Origin: an uncultured Bacteroidales bacterium
GTDB lineage: Bacteria > Bacteroidota > Bacteroidia > Bacteroidales > UBA932
NCBI GenBank assembly: GCA_946406355.1
Contig: CAMJKI010000002.1
Span: 16,970 to 80,969, forward strand
Reading direction: 5' to 3'
DNA: 64,000 bases
In this document: positions 40,140 to 49,296 of the stretch, in pieces
Position numbering within the stretch: position 1 is the first letter of the stretch
How the letters are laid out: each line of letters begins with the position of its first letter
Made by a program: the position numbers and the translations under genes
The notes under the pieces: generated by a model
What the model saw: the letters and a program-made list of their open reading frames with translations, nothing else
Databases searched by the model: none
Told to the model about the DNA's origin: nothing

Positions 40140-43100
40140 TTACAGGTCAAAATTGAATATCATGCTCACACTGAAGGGTTTCCCGTCGGTCACCTTGCTG
40201 TAGGCCGATCCGCCCAGACAGGAGAAGGAAACGCCCACATCGCCTTCAAAGTTGAAGAAGAGCAGATGAGCTACCCGGGCCGACAGGTCGGCTCCGGCGC
40301 TCCAGAGGTTACCCCCCTGGAAACCGCAGAAGTCGAAGTGGGGCGTAAGCCGGAAGTTCTTGATATAGGTAACGAAGCCCAGGGAAAGGTCTCCCACATA
40401 GATGGGGATGGCATAATCGGCCGTTACGCGGTACTGAAAGGTGCTGTTATGGCTAACCTGCGGACCGGCCGACGCGGGGAATCCCCGGGGCAGGAAACCG
40501 GCATAGGCTTCTCCAAACATAGTGTTGGTTCTGTTAATCTGCCACTGGTACAGACCGGTGAGCCGGAGCCCCTGCGGCAGCCACAGGCCGGGCAGATAGC
40601 CATAGCCGTAAAGGTAGGCTACGGGCGCATATACCTGGGAAAGGCCCAGCCGCATGCTGGCGCCCGCCTCCAGGCCGATGCCCAGTCGCGGATAGGTGCC
40701 CGCCTGGGCCACCGGCAGCATCCAGTAGCCCCGCAGAGAGGCGGAAAGCCGCTGGAGAAAATGCACGTCTCCGTCTGTGAAGCCGGCAATGTGGTATCGG
40801 ACCGGAAGGCCTTCAAAAAGTTGATCCGGAACCTCCCACAGGGTTGCGGCCGTGGAAAAAGAGCTGTTGGAGAAAGTATAAGAAAGCTTGGGAATCAGGC
40901 CGCCGAGCATGCCGCCTTTGTTGAACTTAAGCGGCACGTACGCATTCAGGTTAAAGGAAAAGGACGGATAGTTCCGTTTGACGGAGTTCGTAGACAGCGA
41001 AGTGGAATTGGGGCGCTTATACCAGTTAAGATGGTATTGCCGCGCCTGGCTGCCACCCAGGTCGAATGAGGCCTCAAAAACCGGGTACAGCCCGGTGTAG
41101 GTCAGTTTTCCATGCAGGGAATGCGACCAGCTATCCCCCTTTTTCTCGCCGGGATGGGCGCTGTAACCCACGTAGCCGAACATGCTGGAAAGGGTGTTCT
41201 GGAAAAAGCCCGTAACCCCCAGCGAGGCGGTTTCGTAGGAGAAGTCGAAGCTTTGGTCCTGCAGGGCGTCGTAATTCAAATAGAAGGGGAACCACGTGTG
41301 GAAATGCACCAGATGCGGGAGCTTGCGATAAGGCTTGGGTTCCGACATCTCCACCGGCGCATCGGCTGCCGGAACAGGCCCCAGGGCCCTTTCCTGGGCC
41401 ATCAGGGCATCTTCCATGGGGTAAGTATGCACATCGGCAAAGCGCACTTCCCGGGGCTGCAGGGCTTCCATCGGCGTACGGAAAAGCATCGTTCCCTCCA
41501 GCGTCTGCGCCACATAATAGAGGAAACCGTCCTCTTCGGCGGCATCCGTGAGCCCGTAGCGGGCCGATGTATACTGCAACAGCTTTCCCTCTTCCGGATA
41601 ATAGCGGTACAGTTCATTGGAGCCGTCGCGGTCCGATATCCACTCCAGCACGCCGTCCGCGGCGGCCAGGTTCACCAAGATCTGGATGCAGGGCTCCAGG
41701 ACGGTATCCCACTTGCCTTCGGCCGATACGTGATAGAGTCCGGCGCCTTTTTCCGAAATGCCCGCCACATAGAAGGTATTGTCTTTCCACCAGGCAATTT
41801 CGGTGGCCTGGATGCCGTCCGGCACGCGAATCCTTTGAAGGATCTTGCCATCTGTGGCGCTCAGGAAAACCAGATTGTTGCCACCCTCCCAGGGGTACTC
41901 CAGACAGCACAGATACTGCCCGTCCGGCGAGGAAGTAGGGTCGTACAGCCTTCCCTCGTGCGTAAGATCCCGGACTTTCTTTCTGGTAATATCGTAATAG
42001 CGGATGATGGAGCGGTGTGCCAGCTCCCAGCGCGTGTCCGCTACCGTTTCCGACCAGTACAGGCGTTTGAAATGCTCTTCGGCCCAGAGGGAGCCGATGC
42101 CGGAAGACAGGGGGGCCAGGATATCCTCTTTCCCGTCCCGGTAGGCTATCAGTTCCCGTCCCCGGGCGTTGTCGTCCCTCAGCAGATAGATGGTTCCGTC
42201 CAGCGGCGCGGCGGAACTGTACGAGCGGGGAAGGTTTTTGGCGTGGGTGAGCTGCTCCTGCGGAATGAAGGGGGCGCGGGCATCGGCCTCTTCCTGCCAC
42301 TGGCTGTTCATGCCCTGAAGAATCTCTGTGAAGGTTTCCTTAAACCGCTTTCCAGAGCGTTCCTCGGCTGTTTTTTTCATATTCAGCTGGGTAAAGCTGA
42401 AGGGGCGACGGCGGGAGCGGGCCAGGAAATCGGCCGTAAACTGCGGGTAGTCGTAGAAGTAACGCACGCCGCCGATGGTTATATAGCCCAAAGTATAGTA
42501 GTCGGGCGTATAATGCTTATAGGAGCCATAGCGCCAGCGGTCCCAGGTACGGAAGTCCCCCTGGTCCAGAGCCACGCGGTAATAGTTCAGGAAATCGGCC
42601 GTGCGGGCGCGCGTGCCGTATCCGAAGCCGGTTTCCGCCGCCACGGCGTCCCCTTCGGCCAGGGCCAGGTCCAGATAGAACAGGAAGCCCAGGGGACTCG
42701 CTGCCTCACCGGCCAGATAGTTCAACGGCTTCAGCCAGCCGGTGTAGCCCATTTGCAGCTGCGCCTGGTGCCGCGGCTCATGGGTGGCCAGCTGGATATC
42801 CCAGGGAGAGGGCGTTCCGCCGTCATGGTCCATCACCGTATAGAATTCCATCCGGGCGGGCGCCCAGCCCACGGATCCGTTGGAAAATCCGTTGCGGGTG
42901 TGCAGCACCACCGGCATTTTCTTTCTCCACTGCAGTTCGCCGGGCATAAGGCCGATGCTGTAGCCGGCAGGAACACGGAAGCGCTCCAGCAGGCGGGCGT
43001 AATTCCGGGCCAGGGAGTCGGCGCCCTTTGGGTAAATCACCTGATAATAAGGCGTTTCTATGCTGTACCACCGTAAATGCCCCGGGTCTGTACCCTTTTG

Positions 43101-43175
43101 GTAGAACTGTGCGCGGGCACATAGGGATGCCGCCAGAAGGGCTATTACGGTAAGGCAAATCTTTCTTTCCTTCAT
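40140..43175 (-). CDS. Outer-membrane protein with gluzincin-like HEXXH region, beta-propeller and C-terminal beta-barrel
   Basis: DIQLATHEPRHQAQLQMGY (HEPRH) followed by LDLALAEGDAVAAET; propeller-like repeats GRLYDPTSSPDGQYLCCLEYPWEGGNNLVFLSATDGK; C-terminal barrel ending FSVSMIFNFDL. Confidence 0.65.
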   Translation of the reverse strand: MKERKICLTVIALLAASLCARAQFYQKGTDPGHLRWYSIETPYYQVIYPKGADSLARNYARLLERFRVPAGYSIGLMPGELQWRKKMPVVLHTRNGFSNGSVGWAPARMEFYTVMDHDGGTPSPWDIQLATHEPRHQAQLQMGYTGWLKPLNYLAGEAASPLGFLFYLDLALAEGDAVAAETGFGYGTRARTADFLNYYRVALDQGDFRTWDRWRYGSYKHYTPDYYTLGYITIGGVRYFYDYPQFTADFLARSRRRPFSFTQLNMKKTAEERSGKRFKETFTEILQGMNSQWQEEADARAPFIPQEQLTHAKNLPRSYSSAAPLDGTIYLLRDDNARGRELIAYRDGKEDILAPLSSGIGSLWAEEHFKRLYWSETVADTRWELAHRSIIRYYDITRKKVRDLTHEGRLYDPTSSPDGQYLCCLEYPWEGGNNLVFLSATDGKILQRIRVPDGIQATEIAWWKDNTFYVAGISEKGAGLYHVSAEGKWDTVLEPCIQILVNLAAADGVLEWISDRDGSNELYRYYPEEGKLLQYTSARYGLTDAAEEDGFLYYVAQTLEGTMLFRTPMEALQPREVRFADVHTYPMEDALMAQERALGPVPAADAPVEMSEPKPYRKLPHLVHFHTWFPFYLNYDALQDQSFDFSYETASLGVTGFFQNTLSSMFGYVGYSAHPGEKKGDSWSHSLHGKLTYTGLYPVFEASFDLGGSQARQYHLNWYKRPNSTSLSTNSVKRNYPSFSFNLNAYVPLKFNKGGMLGGLIPKLSYTFSNSSFSTAATLWEVPDQLFEGLPVRYHIAGFTDGDVHFLQRLSASLRGYWMLPVAQAGTYPRLGIGLEAGASMRLGLSQVYAPVAYLYGYGYLPGLWLPQGLRLTGLYQWQINRTNTMFGEAYAGFLPRGFPASAGPQVSHNSTFQYRVTADYAIPIYVGDLSLGFVTYIKNFRLTPHFDFCGFQGGNLWSAGADLSARVAHLLFFNFEGDVGVSFSCLGGSAYSKVTDGKPFSVSMIFNFDL

Positions 43176-43209
43176 ACTACAAAATTAATGATTTCTTGAA
43201 ATATTTCAT

Positions 43210-43217
43210 TAAATTTG
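43210..43217 (+). promoter_or_regulatory. -7 box immediately upstream of thyA
   Basis: TAAATTTG with only 4 bp (TCCT) before the ATG at 43222. Confidence 0.5.
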
Positions 43218-43221
43218 TCCT

Positions 43222-44016
43222 ATGCAACAATACCTGGATCTGCTCAAACATATCCGCGCCAACGGCGTTATGAAGGAAGACCGCACCGGTACCGGCACCC
43301 AAAGCGTGTTCGGCTATCAGATGCGCTTCAACCTGGCCGACGGATTCCCCCTTCTCACCACCAAAAAGGTGCACCTGAAGTCTATCATTTACGAGCTGCT
43401 GTGGTTCCTGGCCGGGGACACTAACATCAAATACCTGCAGGATCATGGCGTAACCATCTGGGACGAATGGGCCGATGAAAACGGCAACCTGGGACCCGTT
43501 TATGGGTACCAATGGCGCAATTGGCCCGCTCCGGACGGGCAGGTTATCGACCAGATTTCAATGGTAATCGACACAATTCGCAAGAATCCGGACTCCAGAA
43601 GAATGATGGTAACGGCTTGGAACCCGGCCGACGTGGAAAAAATGGCCCTGCCGCCCTGCCACTGCCTGTTCCAGTTCTATGTGGCCGACGGAAAGCTTTC
43701 CTGTCAGCTTTATCAGCGCAGTGCCGATGTATTTTTGGGTGTTCCGTTTAACATTGCTTCCTATGCGCTGTTAACCCTTATGGTGGCACAGGTTACCGGT
43801 CTGCAGCCCGGGGAATTTGTGCACACCACGGGCGATACCCACCTTTACAGGAACCATTTCGAGCAAGTGGAACTGCAGCTTTCCCGCGAACCGCGTCCGC
43901 TGCCCGTGATGAAGCTGAATCCGGACGTCAAGTCCATTTTCGATTTCAAATATGAAGATTTCACTCTGGAAGGCTATAACCCGTGGCCGGCCATCAAAGC
44001 ACCCGTCGCAGTCTAA
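43222..44016 (+). CDS. thyA: Thymidylate synthase
   Basis: [80 protein letters not shown]. Confidence 0.98.
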   Translation: MQQYLDLLKHIRANGVMKEDRTGTGTQSVFGYQMRFNLADGFPLLTTKKVHLKSIIYELLWFLAGDTNIKYLQDHGVTIWDEWADENGNLGPVYGYQWRNWPAPDGQVIDQISMVIDTIRKNPDSRRMMVTAWNPADVEKMALPPCHCLFQFYVADGKLSCQLYQRSADVFLGVPFNIASYALLTLMVAQVTGLQPGEFVHTTGDTHLYRNHFEQVELQLSREPRPLPVMKLNPDVKSIFDFKYEDFTLEGYNPWPAIKAPVAV

Positions 44017-44017
44017 A

Positions 44018-44512
44018 ATGGAAAAAAACTTAATCGTAGCCGTTGCCGACAACTGGGGCATCGGCATTAAAAACACCCTTCCGTGGCATATTGCGGAAGA
44101 TCTGAAATACTTCAAGCAAACCACCAAGGGCTTTCCCGTGATCATGGGCCGGACCACCTATTTCTCCCTGCCCTTCCGTCCGCTGCCGGGCCGCAAGAAC
44201 ATTGTGCTGAACCTGGGCGGGGACCCTATCCCGGAGGTAACTTGTGTGTATTCCTTCGACGAGGCCTATGCCGAAGCCGAAAAAACCGGAGCCGCCAAGT
44301 GCTTCGTGATGGGCGGCGCCTCGGTGTACCGGGCCGCCATGCCGGATATGGACAGGCTCTACATTACCCACGTGCACACCGTGCTTCCGGATGCCGATGT
44401 CTTTTTCCCGGAAATTGACCCGGCCGTTTGGGAGCGTGAAAGCACTTCCGAAACCCATATAGATCCGGAAACGGGCTTCTCCTTTGAATTTGTGGTATAT
44501 AAAAAACGCTAA
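44018..44512 (+). CDS. folA: Dihydrofolate reductase
   Basis: MEKNLIVAVADNWGIGIKNTLPWHIAEDLKYFKQTTKGFPVIMGRTTYFSLP...CFVMGGASVYRAAMP. Confidence 0.97.
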   Translation: MEKNLIVAVADNWGIGIKNTLPWHIAEDLKYFKQTTKGFPVIMGRTTYFSLPFRPLPGRKNIVLNLGGDPIPEVTCVYSFDEAYAEAEKTGAAKCFVMGGASVYRAAMPDMDRLYITHVHTVLPDADVFFPEIDPAVWERESTSETHIDPETGFSFEFVVYKKR

Positions 44513-44516
44513 AGCA

Positions 44517-45557
44517 ATGACTATAACAAAAGAACTGTGGGGAAAAACTCCCGAGGGCAAGGAAGTTCTGTTCTACACCCTTAAAAACGCCTCCGGCGCG
44601 TACGTAAAGCTGTGCAACATTGGCGCTGCCATCACTTCCATCGTGGTTCCGGACAAAAACGGCAAGCTGGGAGACATAGCGTTGGGTTACGCCAACCCGC
44701 TGGACTATATCGGCGACGGCCCCTGCATGGGCAAGGTGCCCGGCCGCTTTGCCAACCGCATTGCCAAGGGCAAGTTCACCCTGGCCGGCAAGGAATACAC
44801 CTTGCCCGTCAACTGCGGCCCCAACCACCTGCACGGCGGCCCGGAAGGCTTCATGAACCAAGTTTGGGACAGCCGCATAGAGGGCGATTCCGTGGAATTC
44901 ATGTACTTCTCGGAAGATGGCGAGTCCGGCTATCCCGGCAACATGAAGGTGGTGGCCCATTACACCTGGAGCGAGGACAATTCCCTCAAGCTCATCCTCA
45001 CGGCCGAAACCGACGCCCTCACGGTAGTCAATCTTACCAACCACGTATATGTGAACCTGAACGGCGACGGCAGCGGCACGGTGCTTAACCATAAACTGGA
45101 GCTGAACGCCTCCCAGTGGCTGCCCACGGACCCCACCCTCATTCCGGAAGGCGACCCTGCCGACGTGGCCGGAACGCCCATGGACTTTGTGGAAGCCAAG
45201 CCCCTCGGCCAGGACATCAAGGCCGATTTCCCGGCCCTGAAATACGGCAAGGGTTACGACAACTGCTGGCTGGTAGACGGTGCCATGCCCGGCCAGCTTA
45301 ACACGGTGGCCGACCTGTGGGGCGACGTCTCCGGCCGTCACATGGAGGTGCTTTCCACGCTTCCGGCCGTACAGGTATATACCGGAAACTGGCTCAAGGG
45401 CAGCCCCAAGGGCAAAAACGGCGAGTACGAAGACTACGACGGCGTGGCCATCGAGTGCCAGAAGTGCCCGGATTCCCCCAACCGGCCCGACTTCCCCTCC
45501 ACCGAGCTCCGGCCCGGCGAAGTGTTCGAAGAGGCTATCATCTGGGTATTCGACTAA
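44517..45557 (+). CDS. galM: Aldose 1-epimerase (galactose mutarotase)
   Basis: GAAITSIVVPDKNGKLGDIALGY, GRFANRIAKGKFTLAGKEYTLPVNCGPNHLHGGPEGF, NLTNHVYVNLNG. Confidence 0.95.
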   Translation: MTITKELWGKTPEGKEVLFYTLKNASGAYVKLCNIGAAITSIVVPDKNGKLGDIALGYANPLDYIGDGPCMGKVPGRFANRIAKGKFTLAGKEYTLPVNCGPNHLHGGPEGFMNQVWDSRIEGDSVEFMYFSEDGESGYPGNMKVVAHYTWSEDNSLKLILTAETDALTVVNLTNHVYVNLNGDGSGTVLNHKLELNASQWLPTDPTLIPEGDPADVAGTPMDFVEAKPLGQDIKADFPALKYGKGYDNCWLVDGAMPGQLNTVADLWGDVSGRHMEVLSTLPAVQVYTGNWLKGSPKGKNGEYEDYDGVAIECQKCPDSPNRPDFPSTELRPGEVFEEAIIWVFD

Positions 45558-46510
45558 AGCGTTTCAAAAAACGTTATTACGTTCTCCTGGGGGGCATCCT
45601 TCAGGAGAATTTTTTTATCCCGGTCCAGCAGATAAAGGGACGGGATGCCACGGACGTTGTATATACGGTCGTTGGTAACGGCCAGCCGATGGTCGTACCC
45701 GCAAATCCAGCTTTTGGGAAAACTGTCCGCCTGGGCCATCCAGTCCTCGATTTCGGGGTCTATGAAGATATCCACCACCTTCAGCCGGCCGTCGGCGATG
45801 GCCCGGCTTACCCGGGGCATCTGCTCCATCAGTTCCATCAGCTCCCGGCAGGCATTGCAGCCCGGGTTGCCAAAGATCAGGAGGGTATAATCGGCCTGTA
45901 TGCCGTGCAGGGTGTGTACTTTGCCTTGCGCATCCGTGAAGGGAAAGTCCGTGGCCACCGAGCCGACGGGGTTCCTGGCGCACATCTGGGCGTCGTAGCG
46001 GTATTTGGGCCGATAGGCGTCCTTCACCAGTTCCGATTCGGCCAGGAGGGCGGCATACACACCGTACAAATCTTCGCAGCGCACGGGGGAGTTGGGGTCG
46101 TAAAGATACTTGTTTGCCAGTTCGGCCATCTGCGGGAACAGATTGGACTCCGGATAGCGCCGGCCGAAGGTTTCCGCCCTTGCGAACAGCCGTGCCACCG
46201 CTCCCCTGGCGGCCTGCATGGGAACATTCTGCAGCAGCGTGGCATACAGGCCCATCTGCCCTTCCAGCTCCTGCAGCGCCACGCCGTTTACCGTAAGCGA
46301 GTCGCAATAATACACGGCCGATGTATCCGTGAACCGGTCCCACTGGTGGTTTACCATATAATCTACCCGGTCTTCCGCCTCTGTTATCATGGAAGGAATT
46401 TCCACTTCCGGGAAAGCGCGGCGGGCGGGTTGGACCGGCGATTTTGCCTGCCTGCCACCGCAGGAAGCCAGGAGCAAAACGGCCAGCAATATGCCTGTAA
46501 TCCTTTTCAT
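45554..46510 (-). CDS. DUF5106-like thioredoxin-fold lipoprotein
   Basis: LLLASCGG lipobox; LLIFGNPGCNACRELMELM (CxxC) and C-terminal RIYNVRGIPSLYLLDRDKKILLKDAP. Confidence 0.78.
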   Translation of the reverse strand: MKRITGILLAVLLLASCGGRQAKSPVQPARRAFPEVEIPSMITEAEDRVDYMVNHQWDRFTDTSAVYYCDSLTVNGVALQELEGQMGLYATLLQNVPMQAARGAVARLFARAETFGRRYPESNLFPQMAELANKYLYDPNSPVRCEDLYGVYAALLAESELVKDAYRPKYRYDAQMCARNPVGSVATDFPFTDAQGKVHTLHGIQADYTLLIFGNPGCNACRELMELMEQMPRVSRAIADGRLKVVDIFIDPEIEDWMAQADSFPKSWICGYDHRLAVTNDRIYNVRGIPSLYLLDRDKKILLKDAPQENVITFFETL

Positions 46511-46547
46511 AGCATAGCAAATTTAGGTATTTATTTCAAGAAATCCT

Positions 46548-46555
46548 TATCTTTG
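46548..46555 (+). promoter_or_regulatory. -7 box upstream of NSS transporter
   Basis: TATCTTTG 19 bp before the ATG. Confidence 0.5.
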
Positions 46556-46574
46556 CGGAACGAACGAACTTAAC

Positions 46575-47933
46575 ATGGCAGCAAGAGAAAACTTCGGCAG
46601 CCGCGCGGCTGTTATTATGGCTATGGCGGGCTCTGCCATTGGCCTGGGAAATATCTGGCGCTTCCCCTATCTGGCTGGGGAAAACGGCGGAGCCGCCTTC
46701 ATTATCATATATATAGTCTTTACCCTTATCCTTTCCCTGCCCATCTTTTTGGCAGAGTCGGTGCTGGGGCGCCGTTCGGGCACCAACAGCCGGGCGGCCA
46801 TTTCTTCCCTCATTCCCGGACGTGCCGGCCGATGGCTGGGTATGTTAACCGTAATTACGCCCCTCTGGATTGTTTCCTACTATTCCGTGGTGGGCGGCTG
46901 GTCGCTGGATTACCTGTCCCAGGCCCTTCGGCTAAGCTTTATCCATACCCCTCCGGAGCAGCTCACGGGCTTTTTCGAAGCCTTCATCGGCCGAACCTGG
47001 GTTCCACTCCTCTGCCACTTGGGCTTTCTGCTGGTAACGGTGGTTATAGTGGCCCTGGGCGTAAAGGGTGGCATCGAGAAATTCAGCAAAATATGCATTC
47101 CGGTGCTGTTTCTGCTCATTGTGCTCATTACGGTTTATTCCCTCTCCCTGCCAGGCGCTTCCAAGGGTGTGGAGTACCTGGTGAAGCCGGACTTCTCCAA
47201 AGTGACCGGTCATACCTTCCTGGATGCCCTGGGACAGAGTTTCTATTCCCTGTCGCTGGGCATGGGTATTATCATAACCTACTCTTCCTACGTAAGTAAA
47301 AAGGAGAACCTGATGGTGGCCGGCCTGGGCACCTCGGTGTGCGATTTGCTGTTCGCCTACCTGGCCGGTTTTGCCATTATGCCGGCGGTGTTTGCAGCGG
47401 GAATCGCTCCCGGAAGCGGCCCCGGGCTCATTTTCAACACCATTCCCTACATCTTCTCCCAGATGGGGCAGCAGATGCCGGTAGTGAGTTCGGTGGCGGC
47501 CATCCTGTTCTTTCTCACCATCCTCTTCGCCGCCCTCACCTCCTCGGTTTCGCTCATCGAAGTGGGTGTGGCTTTTCTCACTGAAACCAGCGGTATTTCG
47601 CGCCGGAAGGCCTGCGTGTGGCTGTTCCTCATTTGCGGCTTCTTCGGGGCGCTGGCATCGCTGTCGTTCGGCCCGCTAAAGGGCGTGAAGCTGTTTAACC
47701 TGTCACTCTTTGACTTTGCCGACAGCTTTGCCTCCAACGTGCTGCTGGTAATCGGCGGCGTACTGGCCGTGGTGCTGGCCGGCTGGGTGCTTCCCAAGCG
47801 CGCCGTATTTGTCGAACTCACCAACGGCGGAACCAAGAAGGGCAATGTGAAGCTGTTCCCGGTGGTTTATTTCCTCATCCGTTATGTGGCTCCGCTGGGT
47901 ATCGGCGCCATGATTGTGTCACTGGTACTATGA
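46575..47933 (+). CDS. NSS-family sodium-dependent transporter (copy 1)
   Basis: NFGSRAAVIMAMAGSAIGLGNIWRFPYLAGENGGAAFIIIYIVF, typical SNF/LeuT-type TM1. Confidence 0.93.
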   Translation: MAARENFGSRAAVIMAMAGSAIGLGNIWRFPYLAGENGGAAFIIIYIVFTLILSLPIFLAESVLGRRSGTNSRAAISSLIPGRAGRWLGMLTVITPLWIVSYYSVVGGWSLDYLSQALRLSFIHTPPEQLTGFFEAFIGRTWVPLLCHLGFLLVTVVIVALGVKGGIEKFSKICIPVLFLLIVLITVYSLSLPGASKGVEYLVKPDFSKVTGHTFLDALGQSFYSLSLGMGIIITYSSYVSKKENLMVAGLGTSVCDLLFAYLAGFAIMPAVFAAGIAPGSGPGLIFNTIPYIFSQMGQQMPVVSSVAAILFFLTILFAALTSSVSLIEVGVAFLTETSGISRRKACVWLFLICGFFGALASLSFGPLKGVKLFNLSLFDFADSFASNVLLVIGGVLAVVLAGWVLPKRAVFVELTNGGTKKGNVKLFPVVYFLIRYVAPLGIGAMIVSLVL

Positions 47934-49294
47934 TCAAACAGCGGGAAAACTTCGGCAGCCGGGCTGCGGTGATTATGGCCATGGCGGGTTCTGCCATCGG
48001 CCTGGGCAATATCTGGCGCTTCCCGTACATGGTGGGGGAATACGGCGGTGCAGCCTTTATCATTCTGTATATTCTGTGCAGCTTTATCCTGGTGCTGCCC
48101 ATATTCTTTGCCGAAACCATCATCGGCCGGCGCAGCCGCTCCAACACCTTTGGAGCCATGCGGAAACTGGCCCCCGGAACGGCCTGGAAGTGGCTGGGAC
48201 TGCTCACCATTGTATCGCCCATCATTATTCTAAGCTACTACAGCGTGGTGGGCGGCTGGTCGGTGGAATACCTGTTCAAGGCCCTGACCTTTGACTTTAC
48301 GGATACGCCGCCGGACCAGATCCAGGGTTTCTTCGGCCGATTCATTTCGGCTACCTGGCGGCCCATTGTGGCGCACACCGTTTTCCTGGCCATGGTGGCG
48401 GGGATTATTCTGGCGGGCGTAAAGAAAGGGATAGAAAAGTTCACCAAAATTACCATGCCCATTCTGTTTGTGCTGGTGGTGATTATAACCATCTATTCCG
48501 TTTCCCTGCCCGGGGCGTCCAAAGGCGTGGAATATCTGGTTAAACCCGATTTCTCCAAGATATCGGCCTCCACGGTGGCGGCGGCCATGGGACAGGCCTT
48601 TTTCTCCTTGTCGCTGGGTGTGGGTACCATCCTCACTTACGCTTCTTACGTGCGCAAGGACGAGAATATTCTGGCATCGGGAGTGGGAACGGCGGTGTCC
48701 GACCTGCTGTTTGCCATCCTGGCCGGTTTTTCCATTATGCCGGCGGTGTTTGCTGCGGGAATTACCCCTGGTGCCGGTCCCGGCCTGGTGTTCGAGACGC
48801 TGCCGTTCATTTTCAACAAAATGGGCGTTGCCATCCCCTGGATAAGCGCCCTGGTGGCCATTCTCTTCTTCGTTACTATTTTGGTGGCGGCCCTTACATC
48901 GGCCATTTCCATGATGGAGGTGGGGGTTGCTTACCTCACGGAGGAGAAGGGCATGAAGCGCCTCACGGCCACGCTGGCTATTACCGCTTTTGCGTGGGTT
49001 GTGGGTATCCTCTGCAGCCTTTCCTTCGGTCCGCTCAGCGGGGTTAGCCTCCTGGGCAACAGCATCTTCGACTTCCTGGACAAGCTGTGCTCCAACTGGC
49101 TCCTGCCGGCCGGCGGCCTGCTTTTCACCCTCTTTGTGGGCTGGAAAATGAGCCGGGCCGATGTAAAGGACGAATTCACCAACGGCGGCACCCTGAAGGC
49201 CAACACCCGCCTTTTCGGCCTGATATGGTTCCTCCTCCGCTTCGTTGCCCCCGTGGGCATCGTAGCGGTGTTCGTCACCAATTTACTGCTGTAA
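47930..49294 (+). CDS. NSS-family sodium-dependent transporter (copy 2)
   Basis: NFGSRAAVIMAMAGSAIGLGNIWRFPYMVGEYGGAAFIILYIL; ATGA overlap with copy 1. Confidence 0.93.
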   Translation: MIKQRENFGSRAAVIMAMAGSAIGLGNIWRFPYMVGEYGGAAFIILYILCSFILVLPIFFAETIIGRRSRSNTFGAMRKLAPGTAWKWLGLLTIVSPIIILSYYSVVGGWSVEYLFKALTFDFTDTPPDQIQGFFGRFISATWRPIVAHTVFLAMVAGIILAGVKKGIEKFTKITMPILFVLVVIITIYSVSLPGASKGVEYLVKPDFSKISASTVAAAMGQAFFSLSLGVGTILTYASYVRKDENILASGVGTAVSDLLFAILAGFSIMPAVFAAGITPGAGPGLVFETLPFIFNKMGVAIPWISALVAILFFVTILVAALTSAISMMEVGVAYLTEEKGMKRLTATLAITAFAWVVGILCSLSFGPLSGVSLLGNSIFDFLDKLCSNWLLPAGGLLFTLFVGWKMSRADVKDEFTNGGTLKANTRLFGLIWFLLRFVAPVGIVAVFVTNLLL

Positions 49295-49296
49295 AC

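Noticed and set aside
41292-41305. CCACGTGTGG as a third parS-like site
   Set aside because: Lacks the GTTCCACGTGGAAC core; a chance match within the propeller/barrel gene.
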